Source: Novosphingobium sp. (lineage in GTDB: Bacteria > Pseudomonadota > Alphaproteobacteria > Sphingomonadales > Sphingomonadaceae). Taken from it: 16,000 bases of DNA. Below, piece after piece: positions 1-8,200 of this stretch. Position 1 is the stretch's first letter. Each line of letters begins with the position of its first letter. The notes under the pieces are model-generated. The model was not told the origin of the DNA. It saw only the letters and a program-made list of their open reading frames with translations, and did not search any database. The position numbers and the translations under genes were made by a program. Where the stretch lies: assembly GCA_009885425.1 (NCBI GenBank), contig VFKS01000475.1, positions 1 to 16,000 of the forward strand, read 5' to 3'.

Positions 1-784
1 AGCCGCCGGTCGCGCTGGCATTGTTGCCGGTGGCGAGCGTTACCCCGCCGTTGGTCGAGACCAGCACGACCTGACCCAGCACCCGCTCATTGCGCAGGCT
101 CCACGGCGCAACCACCAGCGCGGCAAAGGCGCCCAGCGCCAGCCCCTTGGCGATCGTTCCCGGCACCTCTGCCCAGAATTTTGGCGCCCGCAACAGCGCA
201 ATCCCTAGCACTAGCGGCACCACCACCAAAGTTTGCGCCTTGACCAGTGTGGCGAGGCCCAGCAGCAGACCGGCGCCCGCCAGCCACAGCAAATGGCGCT
301 GTTCGACCAGCAGCCAGCAGATTGCCAGCAGCAGCGCGGTATAAAACACTTCAGTCAGCGCCAGCGGGACATAGGCGGCGTTGTTGGGATACAGCGCGAT
401 CAGCAGCAGCGCGAGCCGCGCGGCCAGTTCTGACCCCGTGATCCGCCGCGCCAATAGCAACAGCAGTGCGGCGCTAAATCCGGCAAACACCAGATTGAAC
501 AGGCCGACCACCGGCACCGAAGCGCCGAACGCCTTGAACGCCAGATTGAGCGCCAATGGCCAGCCTGGTGGCCAGAATGCAGTCGGCTGGCCTTCGGGTG
601 AGATATAGCCTTGGCCTGCGGCCAGTTCCCCGGCCCGCTCAAAATAATAAGCCGAATCCGACCAGGGCTGGACATCGAGCAGGATCAGCAGCGCGCGCGG
701 GATCAGGTAGAGCGCCCAGAGCAGCGCCAGCGCGGTCCGGGTGGTCGCGAACCATTCGGTCAGTCGTTCATACCGCTCAGCCAT
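1..784 (-). CDS. GT-C fold membrane glycosyltransferase, GT39/PMT-like (3' end missing)
   Basis: This is an open reading frame of 261 residues that continues past the left edge without a stop. It starts at the ATG at 784. Proteins of this type sit in the inner membrane and transfer a sugar from a lipid-phosphate carrier to a lipid, polymer or protein acceptor. What is visible: a first hydrophobic segment (about residues 17-36), then a periplasmic-loop-like WSDSAYY with Asp43, the position of the catalytic acidic residue in this fold, then FWPPGWP (70-76), a helix with ALYPNNAAYVPLALTE, several more Leu/Ala-rich helices, and STNGGVTLATGNN near the edge, which resembles a loop common in GT39-like proteins. 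It lies 24 bases downstream of the phosphatase gene in the same direction, so the two may be cotranscribed. The Shine-Dalgarno is weak (GGGG close to the ATG). Acceptor and donor cannot be told from sequence. The family call is fairly firm, the substrate unknown. Confidence 0.8.
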   Translation of the reverse strand, partial: MAERYERLTEWFATTRTALALLWALYLIPRALLILLDVQPWSDSAYYFERAGELAAGQGYISPEGQPTAFWPPGWPLALNLAFKAFGASVPVVGLFNLVFAGFSAALLLLLARRITGSELAARLALLLIALYPNNAAYVPLALTEVFYTALLLAICWLLVEQRHLLWLAGAGLLLGLATLVKAQTLVVVPLVLGIALLRAPKFWAEVPGTIAKGLALGAFAALVVAPWSLRNERVLGQVVLVSTNGGVTLATGNNASATGG

Positions 785-808
785 GCCCCAGCCCTAGCCC
801 AGCCAACG

Positions 809-2467
809 TCAAGAAGGCGTAAACCGCCGCTGCCCGGCCAGCACCGTCATCCGCTTGGTTCCGGCCAGCGCGGTGCCTTTCTGGCGAACCGTGGCCAGAA
901 AGCGCCATTCGCTGGTCGCCGATTTGGGGGTCAGCTCGACCGCCATGTACCCGCGCTGCGCGGTGTCGCACCACTTGAGCTGGCTGTTGTGCGCGATGAT
1001 ATCGGCAGCGAGCGCATCGGGTTTGCGCCACCGGACCGAGCTTTCCGCGCCGGGCGAGGTGACCGAATGCCCGGCCATTTCGACGCCGACGCGGGCGCCC
1101 TTGTGATCCAGATCGAACGCCCAGGCGTTGTGGGTGTCGCCGGTCAGGACCAGCAGGTTGGCCCCGGCATTGAGCGAGGCCTTCAGCAATCGGTCACGCC
1201 CGGCGGGATAACCATCCCACGCATCCATGTTCATCGGCAGACCGTTTCTGGAAGCCGCGGTCGAGATCTGGATCCGCTTTTTCAGCCAGTCGGGCGAATC
1301 CGCTGCCATTCCTTCGGCCAGATTGGTCGGCATCGCGAGCTGGCCCACGATTATCTGCTGGACCAGCACCTGCCAGGGTTTGTGCGCTTTGGCCGAAGCC
1401 TTGAGGCCGCGCGCCAGCCAGCCCTCTTGCCCGGCCCCCAGCAGCCCGCGCGAAGCATCGCGCCAGGCCCCGTCGCGGAAGGCGGCCAGCGCCGCATCGG
1501 CCTGCCCCGGCGCGGCGGCATCGAAGACCGCGTCCAGCTCAAATGGCTTTTCGCGGGCCAGATGCCGGGTTTCGAGCCGGAACAAAGTCGCCAGATTGCC
1601 TACTTCGTAGGCTGCGTAATCATCATCTGAAACCGGCAGCCATTCGCGGTAGGCTTTTTCCGCCGCGGCCTTGCGCACCGCCCAGTCGCCCTCGCTGGGA
1701 TCGTGGTTTTCGGCCCCGTCCCGCCAGGTGTCGTTGGCCACTTCGTGATCGTCCCAGACGGTCACGGTGGGGTAAAGCTGGTGCAGCCGTTGCAAGTCCG
1801 GATCGGCCCGATAGGTCGCCAGTCGTTCGCGGTATTGAGCCAGAGTGACGCTTTCGTTCACTGGCAGCAGTCGTTCGGTCAATCCCTGCTTTTCGCTCGG
1901 GTAGGTGCCACGCTTGTACTCATAGAAGTAATCGCCAAGGTGCAGGGCCAAATCGAAATCGCCCGCCTCGGCCGCGTGGCCATAGGCGTTGAACCAACCG
2001 AAACCATAGTTCGAGCAGGAAAACACCGCCATCTTGAAGCGCGGCACTTTGCCCACCGGCAGGGTCTTAGTCCGCCCCGCCACCGATTTTTCGCCCGTCG
2101 GGGAAATGAAGCGGTAGTAATACCATTGGCCCGGCTTCAGTCCCTTGGCCCAGGCCTTGGCGCAGCAATCGTTGGCGGGGGAGGCGATGCAATCGCCCGC
2201 CGCCGCGATCCGGGTGAACTCGGCGTCCTCGGCAAGTTCCCACTTCAACGTGGTTTCCTGGTCCGACAGGTAGCGCGTCCACAGCAACACTTGGGCCGGG
2301 CCCGGCTCGCCGCTGGCGACCCCGTGGGTGAACCCTTTCGACCCCAGCGCAAGAGCCGGAGCTCCAGCCAGCCCGCCTAGCCCCAGCAAGCCCAGCTTCA
2401 GCGCATTGCGGCGGCTCGCGGTCAGCGCGGGCGTTTCGGGCGCAGCTGCGGGCTTGGCGGCGGTCAT
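809..2467 (-). CDS. phoD: Alkaline phosphatase D family protein (PhoD-like), Tat-exported
   Basis: This 552-residue protein matches the PhoD family of phosphomonoesterases/phosphodiesterases, which use iron and calcium and act outside the cytoplasm. The N-terminus is a twin-arginine signal: SRRNALKL (Arg19-Arg20) followed by a Gly/Leu/Ala-rich stretch ending in APALA (36-40), so export as a folded metalloenzyme is expected. An N-terminal domain (about 43-140, FTHGVASGEP and LLWTRY) precedes the catalytic domain. Metal-site motifs are all present: FSCSN with Cys151, LGDYFYEY with Asp179 and Tyr180, VWDDHEVANDTW (Asp239, Asp240, His241), and LTGDTHNAW (Asp444, His446). GHSVTSPG (467-474) is also typical. 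Length is normal for the family. The ATG at 2467 has GGGAG a few bases upstream on the minus strand. It probably heads an operon with the glycosyltransferase. No Pho-box could be identified by eye in the short upstream region. The true substrate may be a phosphodiester rather than a monoester. Confidence 0.93.
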   Translation of the reverse strand: MTAAKPAAAPETPALTASRRNALKLGLLGLGGLAGAPALALGSKGFTHGVASGEPGPAQVLLWTRYLSDQETTLKWELAEDAEFTRIAAAGDCIASPANDCCAKAWAKGLKPGQWYYYRFISPTGEKSVAGRTKTLPVGKVPRFKMAVFSCSNYGFGWFNAYGHAAEAGDFDLALHLGDYFYEYKRGTYPSEKQGLTERLLPVNESVTLAQYRERLATYRADPDLQRLHQLYPTVTVWDDHEVANDTWRDGAENHDPSEGDWAVRKAAAEKAYREWLPVSDDDYAAYEVGNLATLFRLETRHLAREKPFELDAVFDAAAPGQADAALAAFRDGAWRDASRGLLGAGQEGWLARGLKASAKAHKPWQVLVQQIIVGQLAMPTNLAEGMAADSPDWLKKRIQISTAASRNGLPMNMDAWDGYPAGRDRLLKASLNAGANLLVLTGDTHNAWAFDLDHKGARVGVEMAGHSVTSPGAESSVRWRKPDALAADIIAHNSQLKWCDTAQRGYMAVELTPKSATSEWRFLATVRQKGTALAGTKRMTVLAGQRRFTPS

Positions 2468-2562
2468 ATGGTTCTCCCAGATCCTTGCGCCAGACTAACG
2501 GACAAAAGTGACACGGCAATGGCAGGATTGATTAGTGCTCGCCGTCAAGGCAGGAGGCGGCA
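2468..2562. other. Divergent intergenic region between the phosphatase and hydrolase genes
   Basis: The 95 bases separate two divergently read genes, so promoters for both must lie here or overlap the gene starts. The minus-strand SD (GGGAG) lies at the left end and a strong plus-strand AGGAGG at 2552-2557. I found no convincing -35/-10 pair or long inverted repeat on either strand. Confidence 0.5.
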
Positions 2563-3294
2563 ATGACCAAGGTCCGCTTTCACCCTCTACCCGATGGCCG
2601 CCGGATCGCGTTTCGGCATTGCGAGGGCGCCGGGCCGACGTTGGTGTTCCTGCCGGGCTATATGTCGGACATGGCCGGGAGCAAGGCCTGTGCGGTGATC
2701 GACTGGGCCGTGAGGCAAGGACGGGACTGCTTGCTGCTCGATTATTCGGGCTGCGGGGAGAGCGACGGTGACTTTGCCGAGGGCACGCTCAGCCGTTGGC
2801 GGGATGAGGTGTGCTCGCTGATTGCGGCCCATTGTCCGGGACAGGTGGTGCTGATCGGATCGTCAATGGGCGGCTGGTTGATGCTGCTGGTGGCTTTGCA
2901 GATCCCGGACCGGATTGCCGCTCTGGTCGGGATCGCGGCGGCGCCTGATTTCACCGCCTGGGGCTTTAGCGACGAACAGCAAGCCGAACTGCTGTCCGGT
3001 GAAACGGTGTTCGAAGAAAACGCCTATGGCCCGCAGCCCACGCTGACCTTTGCCGGGTTCTGGGTCGATGGTCAGTCCAACCTGCTGCTCGGTACGGAAA
3101 TCGCGATTGGCTGTCCGGTGCGGCTGCTGCAGGGCCAACAGGATCCGGATGTTCCGTGGGAAGTCGCCTTGCGCCTCGCCAAGGCGCTGCGTTCAGGCGA
3201 TGTGCAGGTGACCCTGATCAAGGACGGCGATCACCGCCTGAGCCGCGATTGCGACATTGCTTTGCTGCTGCGCACCCTTGCTGCGCTGGACTGA
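2563..3294 (+). CDS. Alpha/beta hydrolase (serine esterase/thioesterase-like)
   Basis: This 243-residue single-domain protein has the full alpha/beta-hydrolase catalytic set. LVFLPGY (27-33) supplies the oxyanion-hole region. YSGCGESDG (61-69) follows the third strand. The nucleophile elbow is GSSMGG, with Ser101. GQQDPDVP (191-198) carries the acid, Asp194. DGDHRLS gives the catalytic His224. The small size and the RYSGCGxS-like motif recall bacterial relatives of ABHD10/palmitoyl-thioesterase-type hydrolases, acting on an ester or thioester; the substrate is not predictable. No signal peptide is seen, so it is probably cytoplasmic. The ATG is set by an excellent AGGAGG five bases upstream. 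It is the first gene of a compact three-gene unit: the TPR gene follows after 16 bases and the flavin monooxygenase is coupled to that. Fold and catalytic triad are secure; the physiological role is not. Confidence 0.9.
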   Translation: MTKVRFHPLPDGRRIAFRHCEGAGPTLVFLPGYMSDMAGSKACAVIDWAVRQGRDCLLLDYSGCGESDGDFAEGTLSRWRDEVCSLIAAHCPGQVVLIGSSMGGWLMLLVALQIPDRIAALVGIAAAPDFTAWGFSDEQQAELLSGETVFEENAYGPQPTLTFAGFWVDGQSNLLLGTEIAIGCPVRLLQGQQDPDVPWEVALRLAKALRSGDVQVTLIKDGDHRLSRDCDIALLLRTLAALD

Positions 3295-3310
3295 ACGACC
3301 GGAACCGCCC

Positions 3311-4162
3311 ATGCCGCTATCTTTCTTTCTCCTCCCGCTGATCGCCCAGATCGGCCCCGGCGGCGCGCTGCCGCAGGCGCCGCTGCAGATCCCCAAGCCC
3401 AAGAGTGCTGCCGTGGCCCCGCCTTCCTCACCCGAACTGACCAAGCCCGACTTGCTGGGGCAGTGCCTCGATCTGGCAATGACCCGGCCATCTGATGCGA
3501 TCGAGGTCGCACAGAACTGGCTGGCTGGTGCCAAGTCGATGAAGGACCGCGCCGGGGCCAAGCAGTGCCATGGCATGGCGTTGGTCCGGATCGAAGGCTA
3601 TGCCGAAGCAGCGCCGATGTTCTTGTCAGCCCGTGAAGATACCCCGGCCAATGAAGCCGATGAACGGGCCCGGCTTGCCGCGCTGGCAGGCAACGCCCTG
3701 CTCGCGGGTGAAGAACCAGCGAAGGCACTGGCGGCGCTTGATCTGGCGCGCGGCGATGCCTTGAGCGGCCTCGACGCCAAGCAGCGCGGCGGGATCGAGA
3801 TCGACCGGGCCCGCGCGCTGGTTGCGCTTGACCGGCCTGATGAAGCTGCCGCCGCCCTCGCCGAAGCGCGAATTGCGGCGCCGGACAACCATCAGGCCTG
3901 GCTGCTATCGGCCACGCTATCACGCCGTCAGGGCAAATTGGCCGAGGCGCAGATGCAGATCGAGCGGGCCGCGCAACTGTTTCCGGTCGATCCCGAAATC
4001 GGGCTGGAAGCGGGCGTGATTGCGGTGCTTTCGGGGCATGATGAGGCGGCGCGCAAGAGCTGGCTGTCGGTGATCAAAGCCGCGCCGGGCAGCCCTTCGG
4101 CCAAGACCGCGCAAGCTTACCTTGACCAATTGGGTCCGGCGGACGCATCACTGCCCAAGTGA
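3311..4162 (+). CDS. Exported TPR-repeat protein of unknown function
   Basis: This is a 283-residue protein if started at the ATG at 3311. A start further upstream at 3257 is possible but would overlap the hydrolase gene by 38 bases and put a non-hydrophobic leader before the apparent signal. From 3311 the protein opens with MPLSFFLLPLIAQI, which looks like a short signal peptide or membrane anchor. A Pro-rich linker (about 18-45) follows, then helical Ala/Leu-rich repeats in TPR rhythm: about 121-150, 162-192, 196-226 and 229-262, including ARALVALDRPDEAAAALAEA and the similar GKLAEAQMQIERAAQLFP. Such repeats usually form a protein-binding scaffold. The Shine-Dalgarno is poor, suggesting translation is partly coupled to the hydrolase gene 16 bases upstream. 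Its stop overlaps the next gene's start by four bases. I do not recognise a specific function. Confidence 0.82.
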   Translation: MPLSFFLLPLIAQIGPGGALPQAPLQIPKPKSAAVAPPSSPELTKPDLLGQCLDLAMTRPSDAIEVAQNWLAGAKSMKDRAGAKQCHGMALVRIEGYAEAAPMFLSAREDTPANEADERARLAALAGNALLAGEEPAKALAALDLARGDALSGLDAKQRGGIEIDRARALVALDRPDEAAAALAEARIAAPDNHQAWLLSATLSRRQGKLAEAQMQIERAAQLFPVDPEIGLEAGVIAVLSGHDEAARKSWLSVIKAAPGSPSAKTAQAYLDQLGPADASLPK

Positions 4163-5139
4163 TCCAGCTATCCGTCCTTGATCTGGTCCCGGTGCGCGAA
4201 GGCGGCACTGTGGGCGAGGCGTTGGCCGAGGCGGCAGCGTTGGCGCAGGTCGCGGAAGCGCAAGGCTACAATCGCTTCTGGGTGGCCGAACATCACGCGA
4301 TGGAAGGCGTCGCCGGGGCCGCGACTTCGGTGGTGCTCGGGCATATCGGCGCAGCGACCAGCACGATCCGGATCGGCGCAGGCGGGATCATGCTGCCCAA
4401 TCACAATCCGTTCGTGATTGCCGAACAGTTCGGCACGCTCGATGCGCTGTTTCCGGGCCGGATCGATCTGGGTCTGGGCCGGGCGCCGGGGGCCGATGCC
4501 CGGTTCGGTCAGGCACTGCGCAAGGATCTGGGCCGCGCGGCCGAGCATTTCCCGCAGGACGTGATGGAACTGCGCGCGCTGCTGAGCGGCGATCCGGCGC
4601 TGCCGATCCGGGCGACACCGGGCTATGGCGCGCCGGTCGAGATGTGGGTGCTCGGCTCGAGCCTTTTCGGGGCCAGTCTGGCGGCCGCATTGGGCCTGCC
4701 CTATGCCTTCGCCTCGCACTTTGCGCCCGATTATCTCGATCAGGCCCTGGCGCTCTATCGCCAGCGGTTTGTCCCATCGGCATCGCTCGAGCGGCCGTAT
4801 GTGATGGCGGCGATGACCGTGATTGCGGCCGACGATGATGAGGAAGCCGCGCTGCTTGGCACTTCGATGGACCAGAGCTTTGTTGCGCTGCGATCGGGCA
4901 ATCCGGGCAAGCTGAAACCGCCGGTTGCGGGTTATCGCCAGACCCTACCGCCGGGCCAGCTGGCGATGCTGGAACATATGCGCCAGGCCAGCGCAGTCGG
5001 TGGACCGGAGAAAGTCCGTAGCGATATCGCACAGTTCATTGAACGGACCAGGGCAGACGAAATCATTGTTTCGGGCGCGACATTTGATCCCGCAATGCGT
5101 CGTCGCTCCCTGGAACTAACCGCGAAAGCCTTGGCTTAG
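4159..5139 (+). CDS. LLM-class flavin-dependent oxidoreductase (luciferase-like monooxygenase)
   Basis: This 326-residue protein belongs to the bacterial-luciferase-like TIM-barrel oxidoreductases, closest in character to the group that includes E. coli YhbW. These enzymes use reduced flavin (FMN) and oxygen on largely unknown substrates. Visible signatures are SVLDLVPV at the first strand, FWVAEHH (40-46), IMLPNHNPF (77-85), FPGRIDLGLGRAPG (98-111) and WVLGSS (163-168) near the flavin phosphate site. Length is typical. The start codon is GTG, embedded in GTGA with the TGA stop of the TPR gene, so translation is coupled. No SD of its own is obvious. The end (TAG) lies inside a 10-base perfect palindrome, TTAGGCCTAA. 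No flavin reductase is encoded nearby, so reduced flavin must come from elsewhere. Being last in the unit with a hydrolase suggests shared small-molecule chemistry, but that is inference. Confidence 0.92.
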   Translation: MIQLSVLDLVPVREGGTVGEALAEAAALAQVAEAQGYNRFWVAEHHAMEGVAGAATSVVLGHIGAATSTIRIGAGGIMLPNHNPFVIAEQFGTLDALFPGRIDLGLGRAPGADARFGQALRKDLGRAAEHFPQDVMELRALLSGDPALPIRATPGYGAPVEMWVLGSSLFGASLAAALGLPYAFASHFAPDYLDQALALYRQRFVPSASLERPYVMAAMTVIAADDDEEAALLGTSMDQSFVALRSGNPGKLKPPVAGYRQTLPPGQLAMLEHMRQASAVGGPEKVRSDIAQFIERTRADEIIVSGATFDPAMRRRSLELTAKALA

Positions 5140-5192
5140 GCCTAATTCCCTAGGGGCATTGTGGTTGCGAGTGAGACCAGTTTGGCCTAGGG
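5136..5192. repeat. Cluster of CCTA/TAGG palindromes upstream of glutamate dehydrogenase
   Basis: Three self-complementary sites lie within 57 bases. TTAGGCCTAA is at 5136-5145, CCCTAGGG at 5148-5155, and CCTAGG at 5186-5191. CCTAGGG is repeated directly at 5149 and 5186, and GGCCTA at 5139 and 5184. The first overlaps the stop codon of the monooxygenase gene. They could be operator half-sites for a regulator of the dehydrogenase, or coincidence. No T-tract follows, so they do not look like a terminator. Confidence 0.4.
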
Positions 5193-5201
5193 TTAGTTCG
5201 A

Positions 5202-5228
5202 ATGCTACGTAAGTTAGCAACAATATAA
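5202..5228 (+). CDS. Possible 8-codon leader ORF before glutamate dehydrogenase
   Basis: An ATG at 5202 opens an eight-codon frame (MLRKLATI) ending in TAA at 5226-5228. An AGGG at 5189-5192 sits nine bases upstream, an acceptable but weak ribosome-binding site. The frame ends just before an AGGAG (5234-5238) and the hairpin that covers the dehydrogenase SD. It may be chance: short frames like this are common, and the codons show no run of one amino acid as in classic attenuators. Confidence 0.2.
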   Translation: MLRKLATI

Positions 5229-5237
5229 CACGCAGGA

Positions 5238-5269
5238 GTGGCGGCTTCGGCTGCCTGAGGAGCCGCCCC
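5238..5269 (+). promoter_or_regulatory. Hairpin covering the Shine-Dalgarno of the glutamate dehydrogenase gene
   Basis: GGCGGCT at 5240-5246 pairs perfectly with AGCCGCC at 5261-5267. Two further pairs inside (U-G at 5247/5260 and C-G at 5248/5259) give a nine-pair stem around a ten-base loop. The likely SD, AGGAG at 5258-5262, is partly in the 3' arm, three bases before the stem ends near the ATG at 5271. A second AGGAG at 5234-5238 lies outside the stem. In mRNA this would hinder initiation unless opened, so translational control is plausible. Function is inferred. Confidence 0.45.
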
Positions 5270-5270
5270 A

Positions 5271-8200
5271 ATGAGTTCCCAGAAGAGTTCTAAGTCCGCC
5301 CTGACCAAAGCCATGGCGGCGCGTCTGTCGGTTTCGCTGTTGCCGGGGGATGAGCCCTTTGGCGTTGGCGGACTGGACAAAGCCGCCGAATTCATGGTCG
5401 CGGCGGCGGACAATCGGGCCGCTGGAACCGCTGCCATCGTGATCGAATCGATTGCTGGCGCGGCCGGCGAACGGTTCATGCGGCTGGCCCTGATCAACGA
5501 TGACATGCCGTTTCTGGTCGATTCGATCGCGGCGACAATTGCCGCTCACGGTCTGGCGATTGACCGGCTGCTCCATCCGGTGCTGGCGGTGCGGCGCGAC
5601 GCCAAGGGCAAGCTGAGCGATGTGGTCGAGGGCGATGCGGCCGGGGAAAAGCGCGAATCGATGGTCTATATCGAGACCAGCCGCGCCGATGCCCGCCAGC
5701 GCCGCGCGCTCGAACAGGCGCTTGAAGCGACGCTGGCCGATGTTCGGGTGGCGGTGCAGGACTGGCCCAAGATGCAGGACGTCATGGCGATCGACGCCGA
5801 TGGCTGCGCCGACAGCGAAGGCGCCGCGCTGTTGCGTTGGTTCAAGGACGGGATGCTGACCCAGCTGGGCCATGTCACCCGCAATCGCGATGGCAGCCAG
5901 AGCGAAGCGCTGGGAATTTGCCGCAAAAGCGCCAAGTCCTTGCTCGGCCCGATTTCTTATGACCGCGCCTTTGCCTGGTTTGAAGATCAGCAAAAGGGCG
6001 CCCGGGTGCCGCTGATCGTCAAGAGCAACCTGATCGCGCAGGTCCACCGCCGCACCCAGCTCGATCTGTTTATCCTGCCGCGCTATGTGAAAGGCCGCCT
6101 GGCTGCACTGTCGGTCCATGCCGGGATCTGGACCAGCGCTGCGCTGGCCGCTTCGCCAACGCAGGTTCCGCGGCTTCGCTCGCATCTGGCTGACCTCGCC
6201 AAGCGGTTCGGTTTTTCGGCGCAAGGCCATGCCGGCAAGACGCTGGCCCATGTTCTGACCCAGCTGCCACACGATCTGATGGTCAGCTTCAGCGATGCCG
6301 AGATCGAGCGGATCACCACCGCGACGATGAGCCTGACCGATCGGCCCCGGCCCAAGCTGGCACTGGTTTGCGCGGCGCTCGAACGGCATCTGTTTGCCTT
6401 CGTCTGGGTTCCGCGCGATCTGATGTCGACCGCCACCCGATTGCAGGTTGCCGCGATGTTGGTTGAAGCGGCGAACGCGCCTTTGCTCGATTGGAGCACA
6501 GCGATCGACGGTAATCTCGCGCTGATTCGGTTCGTGCTCGATCTGCCCGAAGTGGCCACTCTACCCGATGAAGCCGCGCTCGATGCCCGGCTTGGGGCGA
6601 TACTGCGCGGTTGGGCCGATGCGGTCGAGGCTGAGATTGCTGCGAGCGAAGAACCGTCACGCGCGGCCGCCATGGCCAGCCGCTATGCCGAATCCTTCCC
6701 GCTGGCCTACCGTACCGCTTATGGCGCCGCTGAAGCTGCCATCGACATCGCCCGTCTCCGCCGCGTTGCGGGCGATGGCGAGGACGGCCCGCTGCGCGAT
6801 GCCAGGCTTCACAAGGTGGCCGGGGACGAACCCGGCGTGCTGCGGCTCAAGCTCTATCAGCGCAGCGGCTCGCTGGCGCTGTCTGATGCAGTTCCCGCGT
6901 TGGAGAATTTCGGCTTCCGGGTGATCGAAGACGTGCCGACCGAACTTGATGGCGGCAAGCTGGGGACGATCCACGATTTCGTATTGGCGGCGCCAGCCGG
7001 GCTGGAACCCGCCGCGCTGCTGGGCCGTGCCGGTGAGATCGAACCCGCGATTTCCGAAGTGCTCAACGGCGACGCCGAAGATGATCCGTTCAACCGCCTT
7101 ATCACTGCAGCGGCGCTGGGTGCACGGCAGGCCAACTGGCTGCGGGCGTGGTATCGCTATTTGCGGCAGGCCGGGCTCAACTATTCGGTGCCGACCGCGG
7201 TCGATGCCTTGCAGCATGCCCCTACTGTAACGCGCGGCGTGATCGCGCTGTTCACCTGCCGCCACGATCCGGCCTTCAAGGGTGACCGGGCCAAGGCCGA
7301 AAGTGCTGCGCAAGACGCGATCCGGGCGGGCCTCGCCCAGGTCACTGCGATCAACGATGACCGGCTGCTGCGCCAGTTCCGCAGCCTGGTCGAAGCGACG
7401 CTCAGGACCAATGCCTTTGCCCCGGCAGGGGCTCAAGCGCTGGCCTTCAAGCTCGATTCCAGCATGGTTCCGGGCCTGCCCAAACCGTTACCCTGGCGTG
7501 AGATTTCGGTCTATTCGCGGCGGGTTGAAGGGATTCACTTGCGCTCTGGCCCGGTGGCGCGCGGCGGTCTGCGCTGGTCCGATCGGCGCGACGATTTCCG
7601 CACCGAAGTGCTCGGGCTGATGAAGGCCCAAAAGGTCAAGAACGCGGTGATTGTTCCGGCCGGTGCCAAAGGCGGGTTCTATCCCAAGCAGCTGCCCGAT
7701 CCGTCGCGCGCCGAAACTGGTGGGCGCGACGGCTGGCTGACTGAGGGTAAGGAAAGCTACAAGCTGTTCATCCGCACCCTGCTGTCGATCACCGACAATA
7801 TCGTCGATGGCAAAGTGGTCCATCCCGCCGATGTGACAATCCGGGACGGGGAAGACCCCTATTTCGTGGTCGCCGCTGATAAGGGCACCGCAACCTTCTC
7901 TGACACCGCCAATGCGATTGCCGAGGAGCACGATTTCTGGCTCGACGATGCCTTCGCCAGCGGCGGATCGAAGGGTTATGATCACAAGGCGATGGGGATC
8001 ACTGCAAAGGGGGCATGGCTTTCGGTCCAGCGCCACTTCCTTGAAATGGGGGTCGATGTGCAGGCCGATCCGATCCGGGTCGCGGGCTGCGGGGATATGT
8101 CGGGCGATGTGTTCGGCAACGGGATGCTACTGTCGAAGGCGATCAAACTGGTCGCGGCCTTCGATCACCGCCACATCTTCCTCGATCCTAATCCCGATGC

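Noticed and set aside
611..1630. 339-codon plus-strand open frame across the phosphatase and glycosyltransferase genes
   Set aside because: It runs antisense across two well-supported genes on the minus strand and has no domain features.
3257..3310. Start of the TPR gene inside the end of the hydrolase gene
   Set aside because: It would overlap the hydrolase by 38 bases and bury the signal-peptide-like start; the ATG at 3311 fits better.
5214..6389. 391-codon minus-strand open frame opposite the dehydrogenase N-terminus
   Set aside because: Same reason: an antisense shadow in GC-rich DNA rich in Arg, Gln and His without recognisable domains.
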